33,327 bases of DNA from a virus. Of this stretch, positions 23,831-30,460 are shown piece by piece. The translations under genes were made by a program, and so were the position numbers. The stretch covers positions 1 to 33,327 of IMG/VR virus record IMGVR_UViG_3300013005_006089; one strand, 5' to 3'. The notes below the pieces were generated by a model. The model had not been told where the DNA came from, made no database searches, and saw only the letters and a program-made list of their open reading frames with translations. Numbering within the stretch: the first letter of the stretch is position 1; every line of letters starts with the position of its first letter.

Positions 23831-24032
23831 CTTCAGAAACATGTTGGCCGAGCAAGGCGTGGAAATGACAATGGAACAAGCAAAAAAAGCCTACAAGATG
23901 GCTGGCAAGTTTATGAAAAGTGCCAAGAAAGTATCTGTTGCCGACATATGGTCTATTCAGTCGGCAGAAGGTTTGAGCCAGAAAGAAAAGGACGACATCA
24001 TTCGCCTCTATCAGTTTGCCAAAGAATTGTAA
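23814..24032 (+). CDS. Small helical protein, unknown function
   Basis: 72 aa. Predicted to be nearly all helix (QAKKAYKMAGKFMKSAKK, DIWSIQSAEGLSQKEKDDIIRLYQFAKEL), mixed charge, no membrane segment and no motif I recognise. GGAGG lies ten bases before ATG 23814 inside the preceding gene, with which it overlaps by 17 bases, so the two are one transcript. A strong terminator follows 41 bases after its stop. Confidence 0.65.
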   Translation: MKKIFDFRNMLAEQGVEMTMEQAKKAYKMAGKFMKSAKKVSVADIWSIQSAEGLSQKEKDDIIRLYQFAKEL

Positions 24033-24033
24033 T

Positions 24034-24273
24034 TCAATTTTTCTTTTTCTTTTTCAGATTCGGCTTCTTCTTGGAGACCCTCTTTTTAGAGGGTCTCTTT
24101 TTTGTTTTGGGTGGATTTTCTTCGTTGGATTCTTGCTCTTGCGGTTGCGGTTCTGTTTTGGCGTCTTCTTTGTTCGCCAATTCTTTTTCATAAGATTTAT
24201 TTGCCGATAGTACCAACGCCGTGAGTGCGATTGTCAATCCGATTATCATGAAGGCCGTAGTGGTTGTCGTCAT
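24034..24273 (-). CDS. Small single-pass membrane protein with Lys-rich tail
   Basis: 79 aa. One hydrophobic helix near the N-terminus (AFMIIGLTIALTALVLSA, ~7-24), an acidic Glu/Gln/Pro middle and a very basic tail (KKRPSKKRVSKKK and a terminal K5N). An AAAAGGACAAG site stands eight bases before ATG 24273. The basic tail would lie in the cytoplasm or contact nucleic acid or lipid; function unknown, with small phage lysis-accessory or anchor proteins as loose comparisons. Its coding region contains, on the opposite strand, the terminator of the converging two-gene unit. Confidence 0.6.
   Translation of the reverse strand: MTTTTTAFMIIGLTIALTALVLSANKSYEKELANKEDAKTEPQPQEQESNEENPPKTKKRPSKKRVSKKKPNLKKKKKN
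24074..24103 (+). terminator. Rho-independent terminator
   Basis: GAGACCCTCT-TTTT-AGAGGGTCTC, a perfect 10-bp stem with a 4-base loop, followed by six T. It ends the 23546-24032 transcript. On the minus strand the stem is not followed by T, so it should act in one direction only. Confidence 0.92.
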
Positions 24274-24326
24274 CTTGCTTGTCCTTTTCTTTATGTTTTT
24301 TGGTCTAGATCATTTTTTTGGTATGT

Positions 24327-24356
24327 ACTATATTAGCTACAACGGAACAGACACAA
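24327..24356 (-). promoter_or_regulatory. Possible sigma70-type promoter for the small membrane protein
   Basis: Minus strand: TTGTGT (24351-24356), 18-base spacer, TATAGT (24327-24332). The -10 is good and the -35 poor. It would give a leader of about 45 bases with the AAAAGGA site. Confidence 0.35.
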
Positions 24357-24382
24357 ACCGTAAAATTTAAAGGATTAGTCAA

Positions 24383-25630
24383 ATGGGCAAAATATTCGTA
24401 CAGATAGCTGCGTACCGCGACCCTCAGTTGAAGGCGACTCTCAAAGACATGCTTGAAAAGGCCAAGCGACCCGAGGATCTTGTTGTGGGAATAGCCTGGC
24501 AACACTCACCAGAGGACACATGGGATGATTTAGAGGATTATAAAAACGACCCCAGATTCAAGATAATAGATATAGATTACAAGGAATCTAAGGGCGTGTG
24601 TTGGGCTCGTCACGCAGTCCAGCAATTGTACAATTCGGAGGAATACACACTCCAGATAGATTCTCACATGAGGTTTGCTCAAGACTGGGACGAAACTCTC
24701 ATAGGCATGATCAAGCTTCTCCAGTGGAAGGGCCACAAGAAGCCTTTGCTGACCGCCTATGTCTCTTCATTTGACCCGGACAACGACCCGCAAGGAAGGG
24801 TTCTCTCGCCTTGGAAAATGAATTTTGACAGATTTATACCGGAGGGCGCTGTGTTTTTCCTTCCTGCCGAGATGCCGGATCATCAGTCTATGACCGAACC
24901 CTTGCCGGCCAGATTTTACTCGGCCCACTTCTGCTTTACTCTGGGTATATTTTCAAAAGAAGTGCAACACAATCCCGAGTACTATTTCCACGGGGAGGAG
25001 ATTTCAATTGCCGTTCGGGCATTCACGCACGGGTACGACTTGTTTCATCCTCACAAGGTCGTCGCGTGGCACGAATACACCAGGAAGGGAAGAACAAAGC
25101 AGTGGGACGACGACAAGGAGTGGGGAAGGAGAAACGAAAAGAGCCATCTTGCCAACAGGAAGATGTTTGGAATGGACGGCGAGGTTCAAGAAGGGCACGA
25201 TGGACTCTATGGATTCGGGAAGGAAAGGACAGTAAGAGATTACGAGAAGTACGCGGGAGTTTTGTTTTCTCGTCGTGCTGTGCAGAAAGAAACTCTTGAA
25301 TTTAAAAATCCTCCGAATCCAGTTTACAGTTGTGAAGAAGAGTGGCTTGCAAGCTTTTCCAGAGTCTTCAAGCACTGCATAGATGTCGGATTCAGTTCGG
25401 TGCCTGAACAAGACTATGAGTTTTGGGTTGTTGCCTTCCATGACGAAAATGGCGAGACAATTTATAGAAAAGATGCAGACAAGGAAGAGATAGCTCGAAT
25501 GCTGGCCGATAAGGACGGATATTGCAAGATCTGGCGCGAGTTTCAAACAACCGTCCAGCCCAAGAAGTGGGTCGTCTGGCCGTTCTCTAATTCAAAGGGT
25601 TGGTGCGAAAGAATGGAAGGTGGATTATGA
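24383..25630 (+). CDS. GlcNAc-family (Skp1-type) glycosyltransferase
   Basis: 415 aa, with AAAGGA ahead of ATG 24383. KIFVQIAAYRDPQLKATL (3-20), VVGIAWQHS, CWARHAVQQLY, YTLQIDSHMRFAQDWDE (~88-104) and YFHGEEISIAVRAFTHGYDLF are signature stretches of the GlcNAc transferase family (PF11397; Dictyostelium Skp1 GlcNAc-transferase type), where DSHMRF carries the DxD-like metal site. The C-terminal ~110 residues (from EEEWLASFSRVF) are extra and unrecognised. In eukaryotes the acceptor is a hydroxyproline; here unknown, though a Pro/Thr-rich protein sits at the left edge. First gene of a four-gene overlapping operon. Confidence 0.85.
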   Translation: MGKIFVQIAAYRDPQLKATLKDMLEKAKRPEDLVVGIAWQHSPEDTWDDLEDYKNDPRFKIIDIDYKESKGVCWARHAVQQLYNSEEYTLQIDSHMRFAQDWDETLIGMIKLLQWKGHKKPLLTAYVSSFDPDNDPQGRVLSPWKMNFDRFIPEGAVFFLPAEMPDHQSMTEPLPARFYSAHFCFTLGIFSKEVQHNPEYYFHGEEISIAVRAFTHGYDLFHPHKVVAWHEYTRKGRTKQWDDDKEWGRRNEKSHLANRKMFGMDGEVQEGHDGLYGFGKERTVRDYEKYAGVLFSRRAVQKETLEFKNPPNPVYSCEEEWLASFSRVFKHCIDVGFSSVPEQDYEFWVVAFHDENGETIYRKDADKEEIARMLADKDGYCKIWREFQTTVQPKKWVVWPFSNSKGWCERMEGGL

Positions 25631-26439
25631 AAAAGGTTCTTCTCGGCCTTTCCGACAACATAGACCTTCATAAGGATAAGGTCAGAATTTGGAGCGAGAG
25701 TTTTAAGCGACACTCCGATGGAAGAGTTGTTTTGTTGGCGGCCAACATGAGCGAAAAAGACATGGATGCTTGCAAGGCTTTAGATATAGAATTCAAGGAG
25801 GTCAAGGTAGATGAGCCTGGACAGATAAACCACAAGCGCTTGTCTCATATGTTGGATTATCTCAAATCCTCATCAGATGATGTTTTTCTTGTCACGGATG
25901 TCTTTGATGTGGCTTTCCAAGGCGATCCTTTTTCCAAGATGGACTTTGATAATTTTGAATTCTTCGCTGGCGGCGAGGGTATAGACGTTCATGAGGAGCC
26001 TTGGAATTTTGACAACATAGCGAAACTCTTCCCCGACCGGCTCGAGAGTTGCTTACATAGAGAAATAGTATGTTCTGGAGTGGTTGCTGGCAATAGGGGA
26101 GCTCTCGTTAAGGTTTATGAGAAGATGTTTGCCATGTGCGAGGCAAGCCCGAACACCCACGCCATAAAGGATCAGGCTGCCTTGATCGTCATGGTAGCTA
26201 ACAATGAGATTCCGAACATCAAGCTGTTTAACCTTGACGATGGGTGGGCGGTTCACTGTGCGGTTGCCGGACCAACCCAATTTTTTACTGCTTGGGGTTT
26301 CAATAACAAGTTAAAGTATGGCATTCCCTTTCTGGAGGGAGGTTTGGTTCGTACCGCAGCAGGAAATCCCTTCGACATTGTCCACCAGTTCAACAGAGTG
26401 CCCGAGTGGCACGAGGAAATAAAGTCTCAATATCCATGA
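25627..26439 (+). CDS. GT-A-like glycosyltransferase
   Basis: 270 aa from ATG 25627 (ATGA overlap; GGAAGG ahead); the open frame extends back to 25600. DDVFLVTDVFDVAFQGDP (~82-99) is a DxD segment like those in PLOD-related and plant or fungal GT families, then FFAGGEGIDV, CSGVVAGNRGAL, KDQAALIVMVAN and a C-terminal DIVHQFNRVPEWHEEI, whose HQFNR motif recurs near the active site of such enzymes. Family not named with confidence. Coupled to genes on both sides by 4-base overlaps, so it is made together with the GlcNAc transferase-like protein. Confidence 0.7.
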   Translation: MKKVLLGLSDNIDLHKDKVRIWSESFKRHSDGRVVLLAANMSEKDMDACKALDIEFKEVKVDEPGQINHKRLSHMLDYLKSSSDDVFLVTDVFDVAFQGDPFSKMDFDNFEFFAGGEGIDVHEEPWNFDNIAKLFPDRLESCLHREIVCSGVVAGNRGALVKVYEKMFAMCEASPNTHAIKDQAALIVMVANNEIPNIKLFNLDDGWAVHCAVAGPTQFFTAWGFNNKLKYGIPFLEGGLVRTAAGNPFDIVHQFNRVPEWHEEIKSQYP

Positions 26440-27224
26440 AGAATACATGCGTATCAATTTGTTCTTACCACCGAACCCTTCCTGAAGATTGTGACGGGAA
26501 CAAGGTTATAAGAAAGTTTGCAGCAGAAGGCTTTGAAAACTTTCGCGTCTTGTTTGACAATCAATCTGGCAAGTCCGAGGCAGAGGTTTCCGAGGCCTAT
26601 CAGTCGGAGGTTTGTTTATATAACGACGCAGATTTTGAAGAAAACTGCTTCAATCGACCGATAAGCAAGTATCACAGATGGGGAAGTCACCAGAACCCAA
26701 AGTATTTTTACGCTCATTTTAGGATGCTCGTATTTTTCCTCAAGAACCCGGGATTTGAATATTACTGGTTCTTTGATGACGATGTTAATTTTGATGGAAG
26801 CCTCAAGGACATACTTACGACCTACGAAGGTCTTCATGATGATTTTCTTGCCATCCAAGCGTTCAAAAAAGAGGATTATAAAGATTTTCCTAGGATAAGC
26901 GTCATAAACGACAGGATGGAGGGGTCTAGGGGGTTTTGGTTGGGGCATTGCCCAGGACCCGGCGACAATTTCAAAAGTTCCGAGAAGCACATTGGCTGCT
27001 TTTTCCCAATCGTAAGATTTTCCAAGAGATCCATGATTCATCTTTTGGATCTCAACAAAAGTGGTTATTTTGGTTATTCTGAGGGCTTCGTGCCTACATC
27101 ATTGGCTTCGGATGGCTTCAAAGTCGCCAGCATGATGGATGAGTTCAATAATTATTTCGTCAAAAACAACACAGACTGCGTACTTTATCACAAGGGAGCA
27201 AGATTCACATGGGAATGGTTGTAA
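26436..27224 (+). CDS. GT-A-like glycosyltransferase
   Basis: 262 aa from ATG 26436 (ATGA overlap); the longer frame from 26406 is less likely. CVSICSYHRTLPED at the N-terminus, EVCLYNDADFEEN, then FEYYWFFDDDVNFDGSL (~106-122) with the DxD metal site, FFPIVRFSKRSMI and GYFGYSEGFVPTSLASDG near the end, where the Glu of SEGF could be the catalytic base. I do not recognise a named family. The next gene starts 16 bases before its stop. Confidence 0.65.
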   Translation: MKNTCVSICSYHRTLPEDCDGNKVIRKFAAEGFENFRVLFDNQSGKSEAEVSEAYQSEVCLYNDADFEENCFNRPISKYHRWGSHQNPKYFYAHFRMLVFFLKNPGFEYYWFFDDDVNFDGSLKDILTTYEGLHDDFLAIQAFKKEDYKDFPRISVINDRMEGSRGFWLGHCPGPGDNFKSSEKHIGCFFPIVRFSKRSMIHLLDLNKSGYFGYSEGFVPTSLASDGFKVASMMDEFNNYFVKNNTDCVLYHKGARFTWEWL

Positions 27225-28591
27225 GTAAGCCCGTTATAGTTATGGCGCTTTATGATATAGGCCGAGACAATTGGAATTCATTCAACTTGTCTTATGACAC
27301 CTATCTTTGGTGGATGAAAAATACGCTTTCTATTGATGCGAATATAGTTATTTATACCGAGGAAAAGTTTGCATCCAAGATTAGGGACTATAGAAAGGAA
27401 TTTGATCCGGACTCCCAGAAAACCAAAATGGTCATCAGTCCCGTGGAGGAACTTGATTGCTATAAGTTGTATTATGACCGACTTAACGATCTGATGATGT
27501 CGTCGAACTTCAAGAAAAAGATACATCTTGAAGTTCCGGAGATGAACAGACCCCTCTACAACATCATCATGTTCAATAAACTGCATTTCTTGCAGCACGC
27601 CAAAAACGAGAACTATTTTGAAAATGATCTTCTTATATGGGCTGATGCGGGCGGGCTGAGAGAGTCTATTGATAATTACAAGGGAGCTAAATGGCCATCT
27701 TTGGACAAGGTTAATCAATTGGACAATTCCAAGATAACCTTCTTTAGCCACAGTAAGAACATAATAGTAAAGGACAAGGAGTACCATGCGCTTTCACAGA
27801 TCCGGTTCATTCAAGGAACGGCATTCTTTGTTCCAAGCGAATTGATAGATGGTTTGGTTGATGACTTCAATGAAACAGTGAATGAATGTATTGATTCTGG
27901 CTTCATAGGCAGCGATGAAAAGATTTTTGACATAACATATTGCAAGAACCGAGAGAAATATAATCTCATCAAGTGTGATTGGCGAACCTATTTCAAGATA
28001 TTCAAGGATGATGGGGTTAAGCTTTTTGACAAAAATGGAGAGCAAGCCAAGAGCATATTCATTGACCTTGGAGGCCATGAGGGGCAAGGGCTTTCTAGTT
28101 TGATAGATGTGCTTGATATTGACAACAGCTGGGAAGTTTACGCATTTGAGCCCAACTCTCTGATTGAAGATTTCTCTTCTGATTTTCCGAACCATGTGGT
28201 CAACTTTTCACGAAAGGCCGCATGGAAGAGAAATGGAAGGGCCATATTCAACCGATACGGATCGGACGGGAGAAGCCAAGGATCTTTGCTTGAGGAGACG
28301 GACGGAGGAAGGGGATACGGCGACTACTTTGATTACGAAGTCGTCCCGTGCCTCGATTTTTGGGAATTTGTCAAGTCCTTGGATGCTTCTAAGGAAATTT
28401 ACATAAAAATGGACATAGAGTGGTCAGAGTATGATGTCGTCTCTCGGATGCTCGAGATGGGATGGCCAAAAAACATTAAAAAGATATGGCTACAATGGCA
28501 CGGAACCAACGATTCCAAAATTGCTGCAAAGGCCGAGGAACTTCAGAAAAGAATAATCGCTGAAGGTACCCAAGTAGAGAAGTGGCGATAA
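27209..28591 (+). CDS. HtrL/WlaTC-type protein fused to FkbM methyltransferase
   Basis: 460 aa. Residues 1 to ~265 match the HtrL/YibB/WlaTC family found in polysaccharide loci: MALYDIGRDNWNSF (12-25), YLWWMKNTL, NIVIYTEEKF, LLIWADAGGLR (141-151, DAD as metal site), FIQGTAFFVP and GSDEKIFDI. Residues ~280-460 are an FkbM-type methyltransferase: IFIDLGGHEGQG (283-294), VYAFEPNS, KEIYIKMDIEWSEYDVVSRM (~396-415) and IKKIWLQWHG. The fusion suggests sugar transfer and methylation by one protein. ATG 27209 is used here; ATG 27215 is possible. Last gene of the operon, followed at once by a hairpin. Confidence 0.82.
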   Translation: MGMVVSKPVIVMALYDIGRDNWNSFNLSYDTYLWWMKNTLSIDANIVIYTEEKFASKIRDYRKEFDPDSQKTKMVISPVEELDCYKLYYDRLNDLMMSSNFKKKIHLEVPEMNRPLYNIIMFNKLHFLQHAKNENYFENDLLIWADAGGLRESIDNYKGAKWPSLDKVNQLDNSKITFFSHSKNIIVKDKEYHALSQIRFIQGTAFFVPSELIDGLVDDFNETVNECIDSGFIGSDEKIFDITYCKNREKYNLIKCDWRTYFKIFKDDGVKLFDKNGEQAKSIFIDLGGHEGQGLSSLIDVLDIDNSWEVYAFEPNSLIEDFSSDFPNHVVNFSRKAAWKRNGRAIFNRYGSDGRSQGSLLEETDGGRGYGDYFDYEVVPCLDFWEFVKSLDASKEIYIKMDIEWSEYDVVSRMLEMGWPKNIKKIWLQWHGTNDSKIAAKAEELQKRIIAEGTQVEKWR

Positions 28592-28624
28592 AAAAAACGG
28601 ACCCGCTTTGTTCAAACGGGTCCG
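28590..28624 (-). terminator. Rho-independent terminator of the minus-strand small-protein unit
   Basis: CGGACCCG … CGGGTCCG, a perfect 8-bp stem (28598-28605 and 28617-28624) with further TTTG/CAAA pairing in the loop. On the minus strand it is followed by at least seven T, so it ends transcription from 28865. The stem also closes the converging operon, though the plus strand lacks a T-run. Confidence 0.85.
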
Positions 28625-28646
28625 CCTAGAGAAACTTAGATTTATC

Positions 28647-28865
28647 TTAGTAGAGCCTCTGGGAGCACACGGTGACCGCGGGAACCCAGGCGCCGGACAT
28701 TGCGTTGCACATCATGTTGATCTTCGGGCAGCTTACCATGAAGTATTTCCATCCGCCGCACAGCTTCCTTCTGTTGCTGTTGGGGTTGGCGCAATTCTGC
28801 TTCAAAGTAGAGAGCACTCCGCGAGATTCGCCGTTGGCGGCGGGTTTGCGACAATAAAATGCCAT
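28647..28865 (-). CDS. Small Cys-rich protein, unknown
   Basis: 72 aa. Six or more cysteines are spread through the chain (CRKPA, QNCAN, KLCGGW, VSCPK, MMCNAM, VCSQ) with aromatic and Asn-rich stretches and no obvious signal peptide or membrane helix. The reading frame is supported by a perfect AAGGAGG at 28872-28878, six bases before ATG 28865, and by a terminator 23 bases after its stop. A competing frame (28642-28854) has no such site. The cysteines suggest a disulfide-rich or metal-binding mini-protein. I do not recognise it. Confidence 0.6.
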   Translation of the reverse strand: MAFYCRKPAANGESRGVLSTLKQNCANPNSNRRKLCGGWKYFMVSCPKINMMCNAMSGAWVPAVTVCSQRLY

Positions 28866-28944
28866 GTCATTCCTCCTTGTGTATAAAAAACACGTGTCAT
28901 TATTATTTACTGGGTGCCGGCATCATATCCGTTGTCGGCCGGAA

Positions 28945-29127
28945 TCATTTTTTTCCGACATAGTCGTAGAAAGTCTTGTCATCAAGATTCTTGTTTTCTC
29001 TGAGCCGATACAAGTAAAACTTATTCATGTGCGACATTATTATTTTTTCTTTGAAGCCTTTGTCGCCAATTGTTATTTTTGAGCCGCATAAAGGCCCACC
29101 CACAATCTCCGCGGAAATTTCTTTCAT
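28945..29127 (-). CDS. Small phage-type protein with GGPLCG motif
   Basis: 60 aa from ATG 29127, with ACAAGGAGG four bases before; a TTG three bases upstream is in frame. AEIVGGPLCGSKITIG resembles the 'VGGPLDG' beginning of many short phage proteins of unknown role, in which a beta-rich N-terminus is followed by a Tyr/Arg-rich end (KFYLYRLRENKN). The leader (ATGCACAAGGAGG) closely matches that of the Cys-rich gene downstream (ATACACAAGGAGG), so both are probably highly translated. Confidence 0.6.
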   Translation of the reverse strand: MKEISAEIVGGPLCGSKITIGDKGFKEKIIMSHMNKFYLYRLRENKNLDDKTFYDYVGKK

Positions 29128-29175
29128 CAAACCTCCTTGTGCATAAATATCTAGTGGGCTCGGCCGTTAAAGATT

Positions 29176-29973
29176 TCAACCCAGTCTTTTAATGTCCGCC
29201 AAGCACAACTTCCTGTTGTCTTCCATCACTCTTTTGGCATCTTCATTTTTTTCCCACAAATATTTCACAGTGCATCCTCCGTGATGTCTTATCCATGCCT
29301 TTGATGAGATGCCTTGAAGCAGTCCTTTTTTTCTCATTCTGTGTGTGAGCTCTTCATCCTCGTACCAGGCGTATGGATAGGACTTTATGAATCCTCCGAT
29401 ATAGGAGAAAAGATCCCTGTGACACATGGCGCAGAAAAGCGGCAGCGTTTCATTTTGAAGCACTATGTCCTTTTCTGCTTTTTCTCCGAAGTTGCCCATG
29501 GCCGCTTCGCAACCAACAGGATTATTCGATCTTGCCGACACCATCTTTACAGGGATCCCCTCCTTTTTCCAATTGAGCAGGGATTGCCCCATGCTGATCA
29601 TGAAGTTGGAATCTTCCACAACGCAGTCCGAATGCATCATCATCACCCATGGCAAGTTTGTGGCTTCAAACCCTGCCTTTAAGGCCGCCCCGAAACCTGA
29701 ATGCCGCTCCAGCCGTATGTATTGAATCTGGGGCTTGAAGCCTTGTGGCGTTGTTTTTATGAACTGTTTTTTTATTTCTTCGCCGAAATTTTTGTTGCCA
29801 GAGCAGTCGTCTACAAGTGTTATTTGATAAGGGTTGCTTCTGACCGAAATAAGTATGCTCTTTATAAGTTCGGTCACCTTTTCGTATTGGGAGTGGAATG
29901 GTATAAGTATATCCACCGGAGATCTTGAAAAAGGAGTGAATTCTAAGGGTCTGGATTTTACTGTCTTTTCCAT
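29176..29973 (-). CDS. Family 2 glycosyltransferase
   Basis: 265 aa with GGAG eight bases before ATG 29973. PVDILIPFHSQYEKVTELIKS (19-39), QITLVDDCSGN (VDD nucleotide-binding strand), RLERHSGFGAALKAGFEAT, WVMMMHSDCVVED (acidic site replaced by HSDC), PLFCAMCHRDLF and YAWYEDEELTHRMRKKG (ED-E catalytic segment) are the standard GT2 order. The N-terminal 18 residues are a basic, Ser/Pro-containing extension. It starts four bases after the phage-type protein upstream. Unlike the other GTs it lies among small phage genes, not in a GT operon. Donor and acceptor unknown. Confidence 0.88.
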   Translation of the reverse strand: MEKTVKSRPLEFTPFSRSPVDILIPFHSQYEKVTELIKSILISVRSNPYQITLVDDCSGNKNFGEEIKKQFIKTTPQGFKPQIQYIRLERHSGFGAALKAGFEATNLPWVMMMHSDCVVEDSNFMISMGQSLLNWKKEGIPVKMVSARSNNPVGCEAAMGNFGEKAEKDIVLQNETLPLFCAMCHRDLFSYIGGFIKSYPYAWYEDEELTHRMRKKGLLQGISSKAWIRHHGGCTVKYLWEKNEDAKRVMEDNRKLCLADIKRLG

Positions 29974-29977
29974 GCGG

Positions 29978-30382
29978 TCACTCCGATAAAACCTTAAACA
30001 TTCCCCTCAATATAGCAGGGGACAACTCCACATCTTCTCCAAATTCCGATATGGACAAGGGATTCAAGGTGACCTCCTCCTCTTTCCCCAGGATTTCACT
30101 TATTTCTGCATTCATTTGGCCTATGTTTTTGGTTTCAAAGACCATGGTGTTCGGCACCTCTTTGCCATTTTCATCCTTGGATGGGATGATTCTTCCGTTT
30201 TCATCCTTGAGCGCATGGGAGGCCTTGATTTGGTTGACCCTTTTGTCATAGGACTCGAGTGCTGGAACCAGGCCTCTTCTGAGGCCTTCGAGCTTGAAGG
30301 CGAGTCTTAGTTTTATTTTCTGCGTGAGAAGAAGGCCTATGCACCTCGCCGCTTCAAGTATTTCTTTGTTTGTCATTTTCAT
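29978..30382 (-). CDS. Phage-type protein, DUF1617-like
   Basis: 134 aa. TNKEILEAARCIGLLLTQKIKLRLAFKLEGLRR at the N-terminus, a KDENGRIIPSKDENGKEVP loop and a C-terminal VTLNPLSISEFGEDVELSPAILRGMF segment follow a pattern I associate with short phage proteins of the DUF1617 kind (helical N-terminus, acidic loop, 'ls…lSp' end). The role is unknown. Start is ATG 30382 or in-frame ATG 30376; there is no ribosome site, and TATATT sits five bases before the first ATG. First gene of the minus-strand unit running to 28647. Confidence 0.6.
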   Translation of the reverse strand: MKMTNKEILEAARCIGLLLTQKIKLRLAFKLEGLRRGLVPALESYDKRVNQIKASHALKDENGRIIPSKDENGKEVPNTMVFETKNIGQMNAEISEILGKEEEVTLNPLSISEFGEDVELSPAILRGMFKVLSE

Positions 30383-30387
30383 GTCTT

Positions 30388-30393
30388 AATATA
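30388..30393 (-). promoter_or_regulatory. Possible leaderless -10 (TATATT)
   Basis: Minus strand TATATT, then AAGAC, then ATG 30382. Only about 20 bases separate this gene from the upstream terminator, so either a very compact promoter or read-through must drive it. A transcript starting at the ATG would fit the spacing. No -35 is visible. Confidence 0.3.
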
Positions 30394-30404
30394 GTTCGAC
30401 AAAC

Positions 30405-30433
30405 AAAAAAGCCCGCTCCTTTTGGGAGCGGGC
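30405..30433 (-). terminator. Rho-independent terminator of the repeat-domain gene
   Basis: GCCCGCTCC (30411-30419) pairs with GGAGCGGGC (30425-30433) around a 5-base loop. On the minus strand six T and TGTTTG follow. It lies 28 bases after the stop at 30461. Confidence 0.92.
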
Positions 30434-30460
30434 CTCTTCGTCTCAAGTTTTTGACTACAT

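Noticed and set aside
24383-25546. Antisense ORF of 180 aa opposite the GlcNAc-family gene
   Set aside because: No ribosome site and no motif; the sense frame has the DSHMRF signature.
738-28123. Several TTGACA matches inside genes
   Set aside because: None has a suitable -10 at 16-18 bases and none precedes a gene start.
28642-28854. Alternative 70-aa frame overlapping the Cys-rich gene
   Set aside because: Lacks the AAGGAGG spacing that fits ATG 28865 and is Arg/Gln-rich like a shifted frame.
29141-29152. CATAAATATC as a T4-type late promoter (TATAAATA)
   Set aside because: One isolated, imperfect match on the strand opposite to the local genes; no second example found.
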